In this document: piece after piece, positions 36,897 to 48,800 of the stretch | Numbering within the stretch: position 1 is the stretch's first letter | Layout of the letters: every line of letters begins with the position of its first letter | Position numbers and translations under genes: made by a program | The notes under the pieces: model-generated | Told to the model about the DNA's origin: nothing | The model's input: only the letters and a program-made list of their open reading frames with translations | Databases searched by the model: none | Origin: Cyclospora cayetanensis | Lineage: Eukaryota > Apicomplexa > Conoidasida > Eucoccidiorida > Eimeriidae | DNA length: 64,000 nt | Direction of reading: 5' to 3' | NCBI RefSeq assembly: GCF_002999335.1 | Contig: NW_020312492.1 | Span: forward strand, 124,001 to 188,000

Positions 36897-38341
36897 ATGG
36901 ATCCGGAGACTGTGCCAACACAGAAACAGCTGCAACAGCAGATGCAGCAGGAGGAAAAATGCAAGTAAGCGCCATACACGTCCTCTTCTCTTTCATTGCA
37001 TGCTATATGCTAATGGTATAGATCTTGGGGTTGATGTAAGCTTTTGTTGTTCCTGTGTAGGGCTATTGAGGAGCAGCGGCGGATGGCGATGCGTTCATTG
37101 TTATCATCAGAGGCTCATCAGAGACGTACGGCACATGGCATAGGCTTTAGACGTAATCTTTAAGTGTGGATGGGGCTTAGGATTTCCCCAGTCGATGGAT
37201 TCTGCAAACTACCGCAGCTGAAGTGGGCCGCAGTGGGAAGATAGATATGCAGAGCGTGCCATGTATGGAAAAATTATGCCATATGTAGAAAAACGAGCAT
37301 AGGCACACAGAGACACGCAGCTAGAGATACATAATGAGCCAGCAAGAAGAAGTCAGGGAGACCGAGTAACCACAAGAAGGGAGAGACCCCGCCAGGAGCA
37401 TAGACAGAGAACATGCCGCGGCACAATAGCGACAGCAAAATGTAGCGGGTGTCAGAAAGAAACGGAGAACAAGACAGCGCGAGATCCCTGCCTCAATTTT
37501 ATTTCTTCTTCGGTGTCTTTTGATCGTCAGTGAGCCGAATCTCTATGGTGAAGCCCCAGAACGCCGCCGCAGCAGAAAACTTCATTTTGCAGGTATTGAC
37601 CCCTGAATATACGCACTTGCAACAGTATTGGCATGAATCGGTATTAACCGAAGCACCGACAGACGGCACCCTCAATGATCGCATTATGTAATGTGGCATC
37701 CTGTGGACTGTATTGATTCGTCTCTCCTTGCATCTGTTTACCTCTACGTTGCTGTTTGTGTGTCTCGCATGTACTCCCTTTCACCGTCCTTCATTTTCAA
37801 GCCTTTTGTTTCGTGCATATACGTTTCTTATTTGCTGTTTGCCTCGCAGGCTGCTCGTTCGGGCGCTCTCCAACCTCCGGTGTCTGAAAGCACGTTAATA
37901 GAAATCCTTGAAAGGATATCTGGGGCCGAAAATAAAGCGTCAAACGCAAACCCGAAAGTCGTCGTAAGCAACTAACTACGCTTGAATTTATAAGGCTTTG
38001 AAATCAGGAATCTACGTATTCGTTTGGGCTTCAGGGACATTGGGATAAAGTGTGGAGGTTGGGCCTATGTTTGGGGTTCCGGATAGTCAGGGATGTCAGG
38101 GAGCAAGGATGGCACCAAGAAATAAGACATTTAAGATCCAGCTGAGGCATGGAAAGAGGAGATGGTGCAGAGCAAGCAAAGGGAGGGAAAGATTGACAGA
38201 GAGGGGAAGAGCCATGCAGAACAATAAGAACAGAAACGCAGATTGGATAAGAGAGACACAAAGGGGGAAGAGCTGCCTGCTTTTTTGCTGCAGATCAGGC
38301 GCCGGAGATTCGATGATGACGATTCAGATGAAGACATTTAA
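36897..38341 (+). CDS. PDCD5: PDCD5/TFAR19 family DNA-binding protein
   Basis: Conserved small helical protein found from archaea to animals; nuclear/cytosolic, implicated in tubulin/TCP1 chaperonin regulation and cell death. Five exons: 36897-36964, 37061-37125, 37531-37592, 37850-37963 and 38294-38341; phases agree, 118 residues plus stop (human 125). Exon 2 encodes EEQRRMAMRSLLSSEAHQR, the family's EAEMRNSILAQVLDQSAR region. Exon 3, only 62 bases, gives LSRISMVKPQNAAAAENFIL, matching [20 protein letters not shown]. Exon 4 gives SESTLIEILERISG, and exon 5 ends IRRRRFDDDDSDEDI, the family's basic-then-acidic tail. The start was taken at 36897 because residues before it are not conserved. The first exon is Gln-rich (QLQQQMQQEE), mild for this genome. 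Confidence 0.92.
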
Positions 38342-40745
38342 GCCTTTGAACCCGAAACTGTAGCTCCTCGCGTTGTCATGCACAAAAAATGCTAGTGTCC
38401 ATGATGCACAAAGGCGAGACTAGGTCGGTATCAAAGGAAGATTGTTATGGACGAACTACAGCACGCATCTCGACAGATCAACAACCGATTACGCAGTAGC
38501 TCAAGGTGTTTACTGTCAAACGCGAATATGTAAACACAGATTAGGGGAAACGGCGCAGTGTCAGGTATTTGGAGTTATATTCTCCAGCCCATGCCCTACA
38601 CCCCAAGCTATGGGTGTATCAGGGGGGCTAAGGGGCACGCACGTGCATAGCTGAACTGCTGCCTTCTTAATTTCTCGCTGTCTCGTTTCGCATTCCATGC
38701 AGGATTAGATTTCGTACAGCAGATGATTAAGGATTTTTAGAGCTCAAGAATTTGGGGTGGGGGCTAGGACATAGAGTTCTGTCTGTTCACCGCGCGTTTT
38801 AAGATCAAAAAAGCTCAAACTCGACTCTGCCCACAAGGCCACGTTTTATATTATTCTTTGCATGAATATTGACAGAGTGTATATCCTCTAGTGTGTGCGT
38901 GTAGAAAAATGTGCCACAGAATAGAACCCGCATATATATACATATTGTACGCATAGTGCATGCATACATAAAGAGATGTACACACATCTTTGTACACACA
39001 TGTGCTAACCTGTCCGTCGGTGCAGGTTATATACATATACATAGCATTTCGATATATTAGGGTACATTAGATGTTGGAGAAATATACTGAGTATTTTTTT
39101 CCTGCGCATTCATCCTGGAGCACCTCTGGACCGGCAAAGGAAACTGGAAACCCTCCAGAGCTACTTGTATACAGGTGGATTTTGCAAACCTTCCCAGCTC
39201 CTAGCGTCTGGGCTCAGCATGAAAGTCCTGGGGCTTAATTTTGTCGTTGTGCAGCTGGCGAAACAAAACCAAGGCGGGGTTTACTTTGTAGAATCCCAAC
39301 TTGGGATGCGCATAGCCAGTTGATGAGCATAGGATAGCGACTCCGGCATATCCGGTTGCACAAGCAGCAACAGAAGCTACTTTTACTGCAGCGATATGCT
39401 ACGTCTTACTTGTATGGTAGCCTGATGAATGTATAGCTTGTCGTCATATCAACTGTTTTGCTTGCCTGTTTCTCACTCCATTGGTCTACGGTAGCGTGGT
39501 GGATGCATACTTGGTCACTGTATTCTCTATTCCTTTCAGTATTAGAGTGCTTCGCGTGAGCTTCAGGCAACATATGTGGTGTAGCACAATTCTCCAAATT
39601 GACTATAGGTTCACTGCATTTGCTGCATCAGAACGAGCTCTTAACCTCGTGAAGCTCTGAGCTCCCATTCCCCAAAGGGGAAGGTTCCTGTGCAGAGGCA
39701 GTGGAAGACATCGCAGGGACCATAATGAGCTGCGCTCCAAAGAGCGGGCATTCAACACCGGTGGAAATACGCTTGAGAAGTGCGGATTGTACAGAGGCAC
39801 AACAATGCAGATTTCCACCTTTTCGTCTCCTTTCCCCTAGAGAGCAGACATGGGCCCTCTCAGCTGTTGTATGATACAGCAAACGTCCAAGGGCTTACTG
39901 TATCATGCGTACAACCAGAAAGAGAAAAAACCAGATATTGAGTGATCTGCCGGAAGAACAAGCTAGAAGGCCACTAGGCCCCTGAGCCATGGGAACGTGC
40001 TAGCAACAGATGCGTGGTATAGACAGCATGTGAAGCAATACAACATGGGCATGTGGGCCCACTCGTTTCCATAAATGGTCTGCGATTGCAACGGTGAACC
40101 AGTCAAGGGCCTTCACTCTAAGGACACCAAACAGCTAGTACTTGAATAAATCAAAGCGAGAAGCTGAGTAGCTGCTACGTATATTTAAATATTTAATTTG
40201 TTGATGGGATTTCCAACTAAAAGAGCTGCTGTGGTGTGTGCTGAGTTCATAGCCGCTGCCACAAGGTCGCCAAGCACCGCAGCGCTAGGCCCTTCTCCTG
40301 AAGCAGCAGTACGTAGCTACCCCGTTTTCGAAGAAGCAGCCTCACTGGCGTTTTGTGCAAGCCAGCGGCTATGCTTCCTCCTAACATTCCTTTGTCTCTC
40401 TTTGCCTTCCCTGCCTCTCGTTTCTTCTGGACACATAAGCCTCTTTCTACATGACTAGACGTATACATGTGCCTCTCAAGCCCTTATCTTTCTAAGCTCA
40501 CTCTTCATGCTTACAAACATCGCACTTACAAACAAAACGGACAATCAAAATCCCTTAAATGAGTCCTCCCCACCATTACATAAAAATCACTCATCAATAA
40601 TACCCTAGGAATACAGTTAGGGAGATTCCCAGCAGTGCCACAATCGCACTGCAGTAACTCCTCCCTCAATATTTCCTCAGGCAAGTAGAAATTCAAATAA
40701 TGCTACGTGAGGAGGACGACGTATTCATGCTAGTCTGCTACGTAA
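38342..40745. other. Gene-free stretch between PDCD5 and serpin
   Basis: No supported coding region. The frame at 40198-40458 (Ala-rich then hydrophobic) has no family motif and starts at TTG. Short TATA-rich patches lie near 38925-38945 and 39030-39055. Confidence 0.4.
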
Positions 40746-41999
40746 CTACTGCGCTGCTCGAGGATCACCAATTCTGCCAGCGAAAAGGACATGAAAAGCG
40801 TTTTCCTCTTCTAGCCACACCTGGAAAATAAATGGCTTATCAACTGTTACGGGGAGAGGCGTCTTTGGGAGAGGTAATGACATCGCCATGATGCCCATGG
40901 CTGTTGCAGCAGCCGCCTCAGTCCCTTCTTCATCCACTTCTATGTCTGCCTGATGAACATACGAGGAAACATACAATTCTTGATTCCCGGACATACCCGA
41001 AAAGTCCGCCTTTCCACGGGTGAACATCAAGTCGACTCCGAAGCCCTTGAACAGCTCAACAAGGTCTAGACTGTTGTTTTCTGCCGTCAGCTTAAACTTC
41101 GGGAAAGACAGCACTAATTCATGTTCAGGAAGAGAGCTCCTGCCAAGGCGAGCTGCAAGCTCCTCCAAATGTTGGGGGTTCGCCGCAAGTTGCACTTCAA
41201 AAGCGCGAATATCATCGGGCATATACACATTTAGCTTTAAACGGTGATCAACGTACGGCAAGGAGAATGCAGTGATCCCCTCCTCTTTCAAATACGTAAA
41301 GCCATTCTCAAGTCGCTGCCTCATAAATCGCACATGCTGCGTCTTTGTCTGCCCAGGTCCTGTCTCTGCGTAAAAAATCCCCTCCGAAGTGCGATTCTTT
41401 GAAAACGGATGGAGCCAGGGGGCCTTGAAGTACAGAGCGTTTACCAGCACCATCCTACTCAAGGGTGACAGAGAACTGGCAGAAAGAAGTTCTGTTATGT
41501 GGTTGCGGGTTTTTTCAGCGACAAACGCATTAATCTCATGCGCTGCCAGATCTGGGTCTTTAAAGGAAATCGCCTTGGCATCACCGCTCATTTGCTGAAT
41601 TAAATCCTTTGCGAAGTTGGAAAAATACGGATTTTTTTCTAGTGTGTCATCAACATATATTCGATTTGCTACATCCAGAAGGACTACTTCTTCTTCAGGG
41701 TCCCAGGGTGAAAATTTCAAATCGGGTAAACGGAAGGATGTATCGGGGGGAAGTAGCGAATCCATTTGCAGCCTGGTGTGGCCTTCTGCCCCCCTCTGAG
41801 CCATGTGGAAAACCGCCATTATGCTGAATGGGGAAAACACGAAATTCGTTCGTTGGAGTCGGCTACATTCTTGTAAGACAGCAGAGAAGAGCACCGAAGC
41901 AGCGCGATCTGAGTCGTTCTCTGTGGCTTCTGATGTAAAAATCATACATCCCACAAAAGCCAGTAAGGAAAGTCGTGCTGGGAAACGAAGTAACCTCAT
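40746..41999 (-). CDS. Secreted serpin (serine protease inhibitor, family I4)
   Basis: Single-exon suicide-substrate inhibitor of serine proteases, 417 residues from the ATG at 41999. I chose this start, not the longer frame to 42065 (not an ATG), because it opens a signal peptide: MRLLRFP, hydrophobic LSLLAFVGCMIF, cleavage near SEA. Serpin landmarks in order: NFVFSPFSI, MVLVNALYFKAPW, LPYVDHRLKLNVYMPDD, the hinge EEGTEAAAATAM, and the signature VDKPFIFQVW ... HVLFAGRIGDP. The hinge has small residues at P15-P9, as in inhibitory serpins. Counting from the P17 Glu puts P1-P1' at Met-Ser, as in alpha-1-antitrypsin, so elastase- or chymotrypsin-like targets are expected. Coccidian serpins are exported or secreted from secretory organelles. 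Chain is intact. Confidence 0.95.
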   Translation of the reverse strand: MRLLRFPARLSLLAFVGCMIFTSEATENDSDRAASVLFSAVLQECSRLQRTNFVFSPFSIMAVFHMAQRGAEGHTRLQMDSLLPPDTSFRLPDLKFSPWDPEEEVVLLDVANRIYVDDTLEKNPYFSNFAKDLIQQMSGDAKAISFKDPDLAAHEINAFVAEKTRNHITELLSASSLSPLSRMVLVNALYFKAPWLHPFSKNRTSEGIFYAETGPGQTKTQHVRFMRQRLENGFTYLKEEGITAFSLPYVDHRLKLNVYMPDDIRAFEVQLAANPQHLEELAARLGRSSLPEHELVLSFPKFKLTAENNSLDLVELFKGFGVDLMFTRGKADFSGMSGNQELYVSSYVHQADIEVDEEGTEAAAATAMGIMAMSLPLPKTPLPVTVDKPFIFQVWLEEENAFHVLFAGRIGDPRAAQ

Positions 42000-43079
42000 T
42001 CTCTGAAGGTACGCGCAAAAAGAGGTCGTAGTCTCGATCCTCGAGAGGGCATGAAGAAGATGCACAGAAAGATGACGAAGTCAGCAGGAGAACCAAATAA
42101 ACAGGTATCACAAAGTACAATGAGATTAATGAAGTGAAATAATCATGAAGGAATCACCATAAATGCGGGAGATTCTTGCTCAGCATGTGCATTGGCTCGA
42201 ATGCTGAGCGTCGCGAAGATCCCGGCGGGGTGACTTTGCAGCCTGCTGCTTTCCGGTAAAGTAGGCGTATTGACGGTCGTTAGGACAAGCATATGGTACA
42301 AGGGAGCATGTTGGTACTCTTTTTGGGTAGCTAGAGGCATGCGGTCACTTTGCTGTCTGCTATCAGTTGTTTTTTTTGCTGGAGTCCTAGTACTTGCCAC
42401 GTACGGCTTTCCGGTGGACAACGCATCAAAAGCCTCCCCAACTTTAAAAATTCCTTCTTTTAGCCGACCATATATTTATTATGCTGGGCCACACACAGTA
42501 TGAGCTTCAGCTCTAGCTGTTTTTCGGTATCGTTACTGTGTAGTATGCCATTCCGCTCACGGAAGCTGCGCCTACACGCGAAAAGAAGTGCCGCTCATGT
42601 TCATTCTGTTCCGGGTGTATATCAACCACTTGACGCAAAGGGAGCTTTAAAATATCCTTGAAGACTCCCGTCGTTCCATTATCGGCAGTTTTAGCCCTAC
42701 TCGTGACGGCAGCCAAGTAGTGTATCGCTCCAATTGTCGACTCCAACAGGGTAACTTTCGCCTCAAATCTACCATGAAAGCCTAAATGGAAGTATTAAAG
42801 TGCTTAGTTTGAAGAGATATCTTCTTTCCTTGTCCTCGATTCACCCAGTACCAGCATGAGAGGACAGAGGACAGCTAGCGTGCTGGCTGCCCTCGACTGC
42901 AAACACTTGGAGCATTCGCAGCTCGCTGCCATGAATGTATACTCCACAAACAATCGGCACGTTCATTCTTCTGGTATTGAGCTCAGCATATCATGCGACA
43001 AATGGTATACTTCTGCAGCCGCACTAAGCAGTGAATTTTTAGTTAATTACAACGAATGCAATACGATGTAATGCTTCAT
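42000..43079. other. 5' flank of serpin, otherwise no gene
   Basis: Should hold the serpin promoter. Frames at 42270-42503 and 42856-43071 have no motif. Nothing else recognised. Confidence 0.35.
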
Positions 43080-43470
43080 TGAACTTTTGAGTAGGGAGAC
43101 TCTTCACTCCAAAATCAAAACGGACCAAGTTAGTAAGCTATGAACTGCTTTTTTCCCATAGAGGGGCCCCGTTATTTCCTGCCCCTGCCCCTCAAGGTTC
43201 TGGCATGAGGGTAGAAGGGCAGCTTTGGTGCGGGTTGCTGCACCCTCCAGGCACTCCAAGTATTCACACCTAGTAGCACTTAGCATCCAGTGCAAACGCA
43301 CGCAACAGTGCATTCTCTTGTAGCTAGCTATCATTACTCTTAATTAGGCAAGAAAAAATGGACAAACCCAATAGTCAATTTTTAACTGATTCGGAGCTAA
43401 AATTACTCGGGTAGTAGAGTTGCCTTAATGCACCTTTCCTGTCCACACAATCGCTACTCCCCAGGCAAAC
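43080..43470 (+). repeat. Copy R6 of dispersed hairpin repeat; possible LTR of relic A
   Basis: Well preserved: CCCCTGCCCCTCAAGGTTCTGGCATGAGG-type lead, hairpin core GGTGCGGGTTGCTGCACC, then the GGCACTCCAAGTATTCACACC block, and the tail block GACAAACCCAATAGTCAATTTTTAAC plus GGAGCTAAAATTACTCG. It lies beyond the 3' end of relic A and has the same orientation as the copy at 48.5 kb on the other side, as two LTRs would. The two are diverged. Confidence 0.6.
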
Positions 43471-43899
43471 GGAAGCGCAAAAAAATATAAAGGCAAACAC
43501 GCCTGAAAGAACGAAAGGCGGACCAAACTAATTGCACAACCGTGGCGGCGCGAGGCTCGCTGTCCTCATGAAGTTGAAAGGTGTGAGCCTCTCCAGGCAG
43601 AGTATTAATATGGACTTGAGGTGCATACCAGTTCAACAGTGTCTCGGTGCCTCATACAGCAGTGTCTGTATGCAAATATGCCTGGTTTACGCAGCATAGT
43701 GAGCTTCCCAGCCAGAAAAGGAGCTTAGGTGGGGCTGTAGAGCCAGCATACCTGATACTGCCTGCATATAAGTTGTAGTGCACAGAACATTCTAAGGAGA
43801 ATAAGTGGCAACTTTCCAAGCAAAATTTGGAGATCGATGTAGCTGTTTCACAGAGAGCATGAAAGAGGAAAGGACGAATATCACGTAGTGCAAAGAACA

Positions 43900-46800
43900 C
43901 CAATTACCATGGCTAGCGCCGTGAACCAAACAGAGCCCTAAGTGTCCCCAAGGCAATGATACCTGCTTCCCCTTCTGCATCAGCCAAAAGGGTTTTCTTT
44001 CCTCAACACTCCTTTCTTGGCACTTCCTCGTTGCATGTCTTCGGTGCTTAGTAGTCCTAGAATCCACCACTTCTACGGCTCCCTGTGAAGCCTCCGCCTC
44101 CATGCAGGTTACTTGCTTGAGCGGCGAAGTATGCGGGTTAGTCAGGGTGGTACAAAGCTTATTTATAAATCCTCTATCGATAGTGCTGTAAACTTTCCAA
44201 CTGTTGGGGAATTCCATACACTAAGAGCAATGATTCGTGAGAGAATCACAAAAGGTCCTACTAACCTTACGGCAATTTTCTCCCGGTGGCCACCTCCTGA
44301 TGCACCTCATGAAGCTATCCTCTCCACCAAGGCCTAATCTCCAGGCTCGAAAAATACAGTCCAATACCGCTTGGCATAATTTCATGCGTTTCTGCGTTTG
44401 AGTTATGCTCACACGTTTGACTGCCTTGGCCAGCTATTCTATGAGCTCCTTCCCTGCTAAGGGTGGCTGCTGGCTCCTGACCACCAGGCCCAAGACAAGC
44501 TCGGAGAGCGGCTTCTCAATGTAAAGTAGAGATGAGGGAAAGCAATAGATAGTCCTAGCAGTTTTCGTACTATAGACTCGCTCAGCCCAGGTAAGTATAT
44601 CAGACCATGCACGTGGAGGGTTTTGGCGTAGAGTGGCAAACACTGCAGAGGAGTGCGGCTGGTGCGATTTGCCTATTCAAGTGCCGGGCTGGAGAGCAGT
44701 GTTCACATTCTGGACTGTTTGTAGGCGCGGTATAAGGGGATGCCAGAGAGTACTAACGAACTTCTGATCCCGATCCGTAACGATGCTCTTGCGTCTCCGT
44801 GAAGCTTTCGGACACGACTTCAGATTAAGTGACCAATATTCTGAGCCCCCACAGGGTGGGGACAAGGAAAGAGATAAGCGTATTCGCTGAGTTTTTCGAC
44901 CACGACGTGGACGCTCTACTGACTCTTGTCCTCCACCGGTCCAACAATAGGCTCCATAGTCAGCTCAATTCATCTTCTCTCATAAACCAGACAGCTTTGC
45001 AAAAGCCTAATTTTAGGCGAACTGCGCAGCTTCAGCTGCATATGATTCGGTCATGGTAGTGTACACTCTTGAGGTTTAAAACAATTTCAGGTCGCCAGAT
45101 AGAACGAGAGCTTTTGCACTGTAGTGCGAATCTTTTGAAAGATCAGAGCTTGATTGCTTCGAATAAGGCAGCATTGCGGAACAAAATTAGGATGTACAAC
45201 CGACAGAGGCTACGCTTCGATTGGAGCCACGGCAGGCCATCCAAAACGGGGCAGTGCGTCATATTCCTGCCACTCCGGATTTGGTCATAAGAGCGAAAGT
45301 GTGGGCGTCTAAAATATGGGGTGTACGCAATTTCAACAGAGGCAGGAGATCCACACGGACAAAAGCGGATTAAGTACACAATGGTCGGGTGGTAGTGAAA
45401 CGCTTAGTATACTGCGCTTGCTGTAAAGTAACTGTTCAAGCCACCAAGTAACTCCGATTTCTAAAGCCCAGGAAACCTTTTTTGCGAAGACCATATAGGA
45501 GCGATGGCCAGTGTTGCCAATAAAATAACACATGCGTTAATAGGGCTGGCATTTCTTAACCGCAGCCATGTTCTATAGAGTTGCATTCCCTGTGCTGGAT
45601 GCCGCGGCTCCATTTCGGTGAAGCAATGAAAATACAAGGAATTAATTTGGTGTCTGGGAGAGCCTGAAGCCTCTGAAGCGAGAACCTCATGCACCTCTAC
45701 TTCACCAGTCGGCTGCTAGGAAGAAATGGCCCTCCTTATAAGGCAGCGGGAGTACAGGGAAGAATTGCAAGGTGGCTGGTGAGTGTCCGTGCTCCGGCAT
45801 CAGCCTCCTTTGTCCAGGTCATACAGAGCAGCATCTTATATTAATTGATCAAAGGGGCGGCAATCCTAGCACACCCACGAATGAAATTCGAGCACTAAAA
45901 TGCAAAATTCACAATGCTTTCATTTTTCTTTCAAGTGTAGAAAGGCAAAGGCCAAGCCTTTATTGCCTCAGTTTTTGCTGGATTTGGCTCAATCCCCGCT
46001 GTAGAAACGCAGATTCACCATAACATATTTGTCATAAGAACCACAAATTCCTTACGTACCACTGCGTGCAACAACTGAAGCGCACGCTCTAGGGGCTGGA
46101 GGTGCACTTAAACGTCTCGGCTGAATACCAAAACGGCGTCCACATGGTCGGCCAATCACCCCAGCTTAATGGGCTTTAGAAAGTTCCAGATGAAAAAAGC
46201 TGTCTCAGCAAGTTCGAGCAGTGCACAGGTATACGCAGGTTCCAGTGTGTGTGTGCGTAAGGCTTTTCGTGACTGCTGTTGGGTGATTGGGGATTTGCAA
46301 GAAAGTGTCTGTGAATTCATATGCATAGGCTTTTGATCGGTGAACTGTTTAGCTAAGTCGCCAACAAGATGCATCATCACCATCTGCATTCAAGGTTTTT
46401 TCAGAGATGTAAAGCTGACGCGTATGCGCCACCTCCCATTCGTGTTCGGCGCCAAAACGAAAGTGAACCAAAAGACGCCGGTCAAATTCAGAACTTTGCC
46501 TTTTGAAGCAAGCAGCCGCTTACCCCTCAATCTTCTCTTCATGATATGGAGCCTTTTGGTGTCGCAGATCATAGTCTGGAGCTGACTCAGGGAGTAGCTC
46601 TATCGAGTGTGCTGGACGACCAGCAGGTGGCCGGCCTGATGTTACCTTGTCCTTGTCTAGTACATCCACCGAATCCCCTTTAATAATAACCATTTCCTAT
46701 TCCCCTGGGCAGATAGATTTACAAAGCACCATAATAAACACTGGTTGCAGAGCCACCAAGAGTGCATGCATGCTCGAAACCATCTTCTCTTACTGTGCTG

Positions 46801-48070
46801 CTGAGGATCCAGTGTTGAGACTGTGCTTCACCTTGCTGAGGCACCAGCTCTACCCAACCTGCAATAAATACTTCAAGTGTCGATAAAGATACCAAGGGCT
46901 GCTTCTCCTTAGTCCTTCCTGGTATATTAGAACGCACACCGCTCAGTTGTGGCCGCATGCGCACCTTCCATTGGGTCACCAATGGCATAGCTAAGATTAC
47001 ATCGCGGGGCACCGGTCTCATATGAATGTTCACGAACTGCTGATAGGGCGAAATTTCAATTTGAAGTACCTCTTCCCTGCCGAACATTTCCAAATCCTCA
47101 GATCTGCAACTAGGCAGCAAAGTTGAGCGTTGAAACCTGCACTAATAAATGAATAAGCAAATCGCATTTTGTGCCAAATCCTTGATAGTAGATCCACTTC
47201 GTCTCCAGAAACTAGCAGCTCTTGACCGTTAGGGTACCCTTGCATTGACGCAGAATTGGTATTCTGGTCATCCCCAGCTGCCACTCTATCCTCTGTGGTT
47301 CCCGTCATTGCGTCTCGGGCCACATGATGAGCTTGCCGTTGTCCTATTGCGCCTTCTCAGCTCGACAACTGCTTTCTCTCACTGTGCGCAGTCCCTTTGC
47401 ACAAATTCTTTTGCTTTTGCATGAGCTTTCAGTTCCAGACACTGTGACCCTAGTTTCTACAATAGGGCAGGTGTGCTGCTGGGAGGCCAATTGAGACTGA
47501 CTAGAAGAGCGCGTACCCTCTGGCTTTCCTCGTCGTCCACCGTGGCATGTAGGCTAGGGCCGGCTGACACAGCCCCTACATCCCTAGGGGTGAAGTCCCG
47601 GCTCAGTTGGTCGTCAGCCAAACATGCAGGAGTTGCAAGTATTTGCTTCTTAAAGCTCAAGTGCTCTATCACTTCTAGTATACTCACCGGTTGGTTGTCT
47701 AAGGGCTCAGTCACTGCCCAACTTACGACACCTGACGGAATACTTCGAGTACGCCTGAGACAAACCACTAATAAGGTAGCGATTTCTCCAAGGTGTGGCT
47801 TTTGCAAGCCAAACATTTGTATCTCTCTATCTGGCTACATCCTTACTGATTCCCTTGCTTCAATCCTTCCTGTTCTCCCAAAGGCTTGGTGTTGAGCTGA
47901 CTTTGACTCCATGGGTCAGTCAGGGCTTGTATGAGTGCTAGAACTGTAGAAATCCCTGCGGGCAGACGCCTTCCTCTGCATTTTTAGAGCCACTACTGTA
48001 ATGGCTCTGCCTCTAATAAGCATGCCAGAAGAAGCGGGCGTTGCTCTTCAGCTGTGAAGTACAGGGCGAG
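43900..48070 (-). mobile_element. Ty3/Gypsy relic A: near full-length, decayed
   Basis: Minus-strand retroelement with domains in canonical order but broken frames. Gag-like stretch near 48060-47900 and 47470-47280, both matched in DNA by relic B. Protease-like segment in the frame 47120-46719 (RPVPRDVILAMPLVTQW, like the DVILGMDWL block). RT: VDAVLVFSRDV at 46146-46113, where the usual Y-x-D-D reads H-V-D-A, then IEPNPAKTEAIKAW at about 45995-45953 and IAAPLI near 45870. Integrase: VGPVEDKSQ near 44950, KSIVTDRDQKFVSTLW at about 44790-44745, AWSDILTWAERVY near 44600. After LPNSW-like FPNSWKVYSTIDRGF (44215-44170) comes VEVVDSRTTKHRR (about 44075), which could be a chromodomain start. Inactive. 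Such chromovirus-like elements are known from Eimeria. Confidence 0.8.
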
Positions 48071-48484
48071 GTACGTTTCAAACCGACTGATGAAAACTTG
48101 GAGTACTTGCCCATTGTGGCTTTCACTTTTTTCTGGTTAGCATAGCCTCATCGACGCATCCATAAATATTTTGCTGAGGGCTCATGTTTTATTGAACAGC
48201 TGTGGATCTACTGCGTTCATATTGGCTTGCAGGCCGGCCTCGGCATTTTCCCTCAAGCGCTGCGCCGTCCTCCTTTGCTAGTCGGTCTTTTGTTCTGCCT
48301 GCTGCCACGAGAATCTAGCTCTTCAACTTCCAAATAATTGAACAATGTTACACAGATGTTTCATGGGAACCCGACATCCCACTGCATCCACAGCCAGTGG
48401 ATGAGCGAGGAGAACTTGAACCGAATCATGCTGTGCCACCAGCGGTAGTGTTTCAGTTCCATGTGTCTTCACCTGGACATACTA

Positions 48485-48800
48485 AAGTCCAGGCTCAATT
48501 TAAGCCGAAACAGAAAGTTGTTGAGTGATTTCAAAGGAGCTCCCCCATTTTCATGCCCGCGTCCCTTAAAGTTCCCGACATGAGGGGAGAGGGGCAGCTA
48601 GGGTGCGCACAGCTGCACCCTTTAAGCATTTCAAGCAACCAATACCATTTGCACACAGCATCTAGAGCACACGCACAAAAAAAACAGTTCAACTAATTGT
48701 ATTCAGCTGAAAGTACTCTGCAAAGAAGTATATATACGAACAGACGATTCAAAGGGCAAATTCTTAGTGTTTTAACTCTTTGGTGAAAGAAGCTAGTGTG
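48485..48800 (+). repeat. Copy R7 of dispersed hairpin repeat; possible LTR of relic A
   Basis: Clear copy with a near-perfect hairpin: GGGTGC-GCACAGCT-GCACCC at about 48602-48621, led by CCCGACATGAGGGGAGAGGGGC and followed by TTTAAGCATTTCAAGC and TTTGCACACAGCATCTAGAGC. It lies at the 5' side of relic A, same orientation as R6. Confidence 0.65.
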
